22,890 nucleotides of DNA from Trebonia sp. Lineage in GTDB: Bacteria > Actinomycetota > Actinomycetes > Streptosporangiales > Streptosporangiaceae. Where the stretch lies: the NCBI GenBank assembly GCA_030043595.1, contig JASHXJ010000252.1, positions 1-22,890 of the forward strand. Reading direction: 5' to 3'. How positions within the stretch are numbered: the first letter of the stretch is position 1; every line of letters begins with the position of its first letter. Positions 20,345 through 22,890 of the stretch are shown piece by piece. Made by a program: the position numbers and the translations under genes. Below the pieces are notes generated by a model that was not told the DNA's origin, searched no databases, and worked only from the letters and a program-made list of their open reading frames with translations.

Positions 20345-20520
20345 ACGACGGCCATGGCCTGGGTCCTCCGCCCGTCTTTCTGGCGGCGACCCGGAGGCCA
20401 CGCATGCAAGTATATAGGCAGCTTATATAACTCGATTATGATGTGTCTCACACACGACGCGCCCTGGGAACTCCGAGGGCGACCCCCGCCGCCCGCTGCG
20501 TGCCCGGTACTCGGCGCCCG

Positions 20521-22137
20521 CTACTCCCTCCCCGCCAGCAAGGGGTCGAGCCGCACCGAGGGGTTGTCGCGTGTGATGGCGTTCAGCCGCCACTTGTCGG
20601 CGAACAGCGCTAGCAGCACCCCGTCCAGCCGTCGCGTGAGCACCTCGGCGCCGCGCAGGCCAGCCAGTGCGGAAGCTCCGGCCGCATCGGTGAGCCGCGC
20701 GAGCGAGTAGTCGAGATGGTCTAGCTCCGAGCGGGCGCCGAACTCGTGCTCCAGCCTGTGCAGCACCACGTCGAACTGCAGCGGCCCGACGGCGGCCAGC
20801 ACGGGCGCCTGGTCACCGCGCAGGTCAGAGGACAGCACCTGCACGACGCCCTCGGTGTCCAGCTGGTCGATGCCGCGGCGGAACTGCTTGTACTTCCCGG
20901 CGTCCTTGCAGCGCACGACGGCGAAGTGCTCCGGCGCGAAGGACGGGATCGGCGGGAACGCCACCGGCTCGTCAGCGAACAGCGTGTCCCCCGGCCGCAG
21001 CGCGGTGGCGTTGACCAGGCCGATAACGTCGCCGGGGAAGGCCACGTCCACGGTCTCCCTGTCCTGGCCGAACATCGCCTGCGCGTACTTCGTCGCGAAC
21101 GGCCGGCCTGTGGCGGCGTGCGTGAGCACCATGCCGCGCTCGAACCGGCCCGAACACACCCGGACGAACGCCACCCGGTCCCTGTGCGCCGGATCCATGT
21201 TGGCCTGCACCTTGAACACAAGCCCGGAGAAGGGTGCGTCGACCGGGCGCGCGGCACCATCCACACAGACCCGGGGTGCCGGCTCGGGGGCCATTGAGCG
21301 CATCGCGGCGAGCAGCCTGCGCACGCCGAAGTTCGGGAGCGCGGCGCCGAACAGCACCGGCGACGACTCCCCGGCCAGGAACGACTCCATATCCAGCACG
21401 GCGCCGATCTCGTCGAGCAGCGCCAGCTCGTCGGCCGCCACCGTGTATGCGGGCCCCTCGCGTGCCAGGGCCTCAGCAGCGCAGAAGCGCTCTTCGAGCG
21501 CACGATCGGCCCCGCCCGGGGTACGCGTGTAGGCGGTGTACTCGCCGGTGGCCCGCTCGATCAGCCCGCGGAAGTCGCCGGCCACCCCGACCGGCCAGTT
21601 CACCGGCGCCGGGCGAAGTCCGATCCGCTGCTCGATCTCGTCGAGCAGTTCCAGCGGCTCGCGCCCCGGGCGGTCCCACTTGTTCACGAAGGTCACGACC
21701 GGCAGGTGCCGGGACCGGCACACGTCGAACAGCTTGAGCGTCTGCGGCTCCAGGCCCTTGGCCGAGTCGAGCAGCATGATCGCGCAATCCACGGCCTCGA
21801 GCACCCGGTAGGTGTCCTCGGAAAAATCCGCGTGCCCGGGGGTGTCCAGCAGGTTCAGCACCGCGCCGTCGTAGGTGAAGCGCAGCGCCGCCGAGGTGAT
21901 CGAGATGCCGCGGTCGCGTTCCATCGCCATCCAGTCGGACGTGACACCCCGCCGTCCCGCCTTGCCGTGCACGGCGCCGGCATGGTTGATGGCGGACGCG
22001 TGCAGCGCGAGCGCCTCAGTCAGCGTGGACTTGCCCGCGTCCGGGTGGCTGATCACCGCGAACGTCCGGCGCCGCGCCGCCTCGGCGCGGACGGCCGCGT
22101 CCGGGGCAGGCCGCTTCTCTACATCTGTCACCGACAC
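20521..22137 (-). CDS. prfC: Peptide chain release factor 3 (RF3)
   Basis: The product is 538 residues, normal for RF3. RF3 is a translational GTPase that releases RF1/RF2 from the ribosome after peptide release. The G domain is intact: P-loop S30-H-P-D-A-G-K-S-T38, the switch region R-D-R-G-I-S-I-T-S-A-A, D98-T-P-G-H-A-D-F, and N152-K-W-D155. R-x-I-S-I-T-S and the following S-E-D-T-Y-R-V-L are RF3-type, distinguishing it from EF-G. Domain II follows around 300-400 (D-P-A-H-R-D-R-V-A-F-V-R-V-C-S-G-x-F-E-R-G-M), then the RF3 C-terminal domain with V-G-P-L-Q-F-D-V-V-L-H-R-L and D-K-W-R-L. The start is GTG 22137, with AAGGAGA about 9 nt upstream. It appears to be monocistronic. Confidence 0.97.
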   Translation of the reverse strand: MSVTDVEKRPAPDAAVRAEAARRRTFAVISHPDAGKSTLTEALALHASAINHAGAVHGKAGRRGVTSDWMAMERDRGISITSAALRFTYDGAVLNLLDTPGHADFSEDTYRVLEAVDCAIMLLDSAKGLEPQTLKLFDVCRSRHLPVVTFVNKWDRPGREPLELLDEIEQRIGLRPAPVNWPVGVAGDFRGLIERATGEYTAYTRTPGGADRALEERFCAAEALAREGPAYTVAADELALLDEIGAVLDMESFLAGESSPVLFGAALPNFGVRRLLAAMRSMAPEPAPRVCVDGAARPVDAPFSGLVFKVQANMDPAHRDRVAFVRVCSGRFERGMVLTHAATGRPFATKYAQAMFGQDRETVDVAFPGDVIGLVNATALRPGDTLFADEPVAFPPIPSFAPEHFAVVRCKDAGKYKQFRRGIDQLDTEGVVQVLSSDLRGDQAPVLAAVGPLQFDVVLHRLEHEFGARSELDHLDYSLARLTDAAGASALAGLRGAEVLTRRLDGVLLALFADKWRLNAITRDNPSVRLDPLLAGRE

Positions 22138-22437
22138 CGCGGCGATTCTCCTTAACTCAACGACGCCCGCAAGAGGCTACCGGATCGCCCCGGGGGTCGG
22201 CGTCCGGCTGCCAGGCAGGCCACAGACGCGGTGCTCCGCGCACGGCACGCGATCCGAGACCCCCAACGTGCGGCTAACAAAAACAATTCCCCCGAACGAA
22301 CCCGCCGTTCTCCGCGCCGTCCCTGACTCTCGCGGGCTCCGGAGCCACCCGGGTCCTCGTCCTGAGCAACGCTGAGGGTCAGGCCGCCAGAAGCCGGCCT
22401 GACCCTCAGCACTAATCCGATCTCGGTGCGCTTACCG
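22138..22437. other. Intergenic region upstream of prfC
   Basis: This 300-bp region holds the prfC ribosome binding site (complement of 22147-22153), a 12-bp palindrome GGCTCCGGAGCC at 22335-22346, an AT-richer stretch at 22275-22300 and the terminator of the next gene. No coding sequence is supported. Confidence 0.5.
22371..22410 (-). terminator. 16-bp perfect stem-loop terminator of the Ig-like protein gene
   Basis: The arms 22371-22386 and 22395-22410 are perfectly complementary (GCTGAGGGTCAGGCC and its complement, plus one more pair) with an 8-nt loop. It starts 28 bp past the stop codon of the minus-strand gene. No T-run follows; the stem alone is exceptionally strong. Confidence 0.75.
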
Positions 22438-22890
22438 TCAGGTGGACACCGGAAGGTCACCGGTGCCCATTGACGTAATATTCACGGCGTCGCCGGAGTA
22501 AGTGGCGAGCACCGCGACAGTAGTCCCCGCCTCCCCCGGCGTGGGCGTGAAGTCGCACGTCGCGGTGTTGCCAGTCAGTGCGGTGTAGGTCAGCGCGACA
22601 TCGCTGCAGTCCACGATGTCAGTGCCGTCGACCGAGAACGTCACCGTTCCGGTACCGCCGCCGGTCTCGGAGATGTTGGTGCCTGCCGTATTCACCACGG
22701 TGGCCGTGATGGTGTCCTCCGTGCCTTCGGTGTCCGTTGCCGTAGCGAACGCGACAGTCGTCATCGTGGTGTCCTGCACGAGGAGCTCGCCCGGCTCTGT
22801 CGCTGAGGAGGCCGAGCCGGTATGCGCGGCGTCACCGGCGTACGTGGCCTGGTAATCGACAAGCCCGATCGTGTCAGCTGGGGGCGTGAC
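22438..22890 (-). CDS. C-terminal part of an Ig-like-repeat surface protein (5' end outside window)
   Basis: The frame is open from the right edge of the window to the stop at 22438, giving 150 residues; the internal GTG at 22779 is not needed as a start. The visible part holds one complete Ig-like repeat and the end of another. Each repeat finishes with a similar strand: Y-Q-A-T-Y-A-G-D-A-A-H-T-G-S in the first, V-L-A-T-Y-S-G-D-A-V-N-I-T-S in the second. The segment G-T-V-T-F-S-V-D-G-T-x-I-x-x-C and a later C-D-F-T-P may form a disulfide. Composition is rich in Thr, Asp, Gly and Val and poor in Lys, typical of bacterial Big-type extracellular repeats. There is no anchor or LPXTG motif at the C terminus, so it is probably secreted or anchored through its missing N terminus. 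Binding partners are unknown. Confidence 0.75.
   Translation of the reverse strand, partial: VTPPADTIGLVDYQATYAGDAAHTGSASSATEPGELLVQDTTMTTVAFATATDTEGTEDTITATVVNTAGTNISETGGGTGTVTFSVDGTDIVDCSDVALTYTALTGNTATCDFTPTPGEAGTTVAVLATYSGDAVNITSMGTGDLPVST

Larger units (their letters stand above)
20157..20520. other. Convergent intergenic region with hairpins and an AT-rich island
   Basis: This stretch of 364 bp lies between two convergent genes and has no credible coding sequence. It holds a tandem GGGAAACGGC pair (20171-20190), two strong hairpins (listed separately) and an AT-rich island at about 20407-20450. The latter contrasts sharply with the surrounding GC-rich sequence. Confidence 0.6.

Noticed and set aside
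20198..20710. Plus-strand open frame across the convergent region into prfC
   Set aside because: It spans hairpins and an AT-rich island and runs antisense into prfC, with no supporting signal.

Overview
The window is very GC-rich, uses many GTG starts, and carries BldC, a DUF3073 protein and a Streptomyces-like purine gene neighbourhood. Together these point to a filamentous or Streptosporangiales-like actinobacterium. I cannot name a genus from sequence alone. No rRNA, tRNA or CRISPR array was seen.

Layout. Positions 1-244 hold the 3' end of a probable IS110-type transposase, followed by about 540 bp without a convincing gene. Next on the minus strand are a small lipoprotein gene (786-1220) and a THUMP/UPF0020-like RNA methyltransferase gene (1413-2534). 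The latter is divergent from an mscL channel gene whose product ends in a zinc-ribbon-like tail. A Pro/Ala/Gln-rich repeat protein (3389-4363, minus) and bldC (4581-4784, minus) follow, then a roughly 690 bp non-coding gap and a DUF3073 gene (plus). From 5770 to 10903 the minus strand carries a purine operon in the order purS-purQ-purL-SCP_3-purF. purM is not in its usual place beside purF.

Divergent from purS is a plus-strand operon for a branched-chain 2-oxoacid/pyruvate dehydrogenase-type complex: E1 alpha, E1 beta and E2, without E3. It is followed by a rhomboid protease with a repetitive glycine-rich tail and a small Dabb-domain protein. A large FadE-type acyl-CoA dehydrogenase gene converges on them (15884-17752, minus); a near-perfect palindrome lies just upstream of its start. 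Divergent from it is a CbiX-like protein that lacks both histidines expected of a chelatase and has two nested peptide repeats at its N terminus. Then come a secreted TIM-barrel-like protein with a D-x-E motif (19200-20156, plus), a convergent intergenic region with strong hairpins and an AT-rich island, prfC (RF3; 20521-22137, minus), and the 3' end of an Ig-like-repeat surface protein that runs off the right edge.

How the genes work together. The purS/Q/L products form the FGAM synthase complex and PurF opens the same pathway. E1/E2 oxidatively decarboxylate 2-oxoacids to acyl-CoA, and the neighbouring acyl-CoA dehydrogenase could act on such acyl-CoAs. BldC is a developmental regulator. 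Most of the window is core metabolism. The unusual parts are the degenerate CbiX-like protein, the matching 15-bp minisatellites in two unrelated genes, the missing purM, the zinc-ribbon MscL tail and several unexplained intergenic structures. I found no clear sign of a wholly new multi-gene system.
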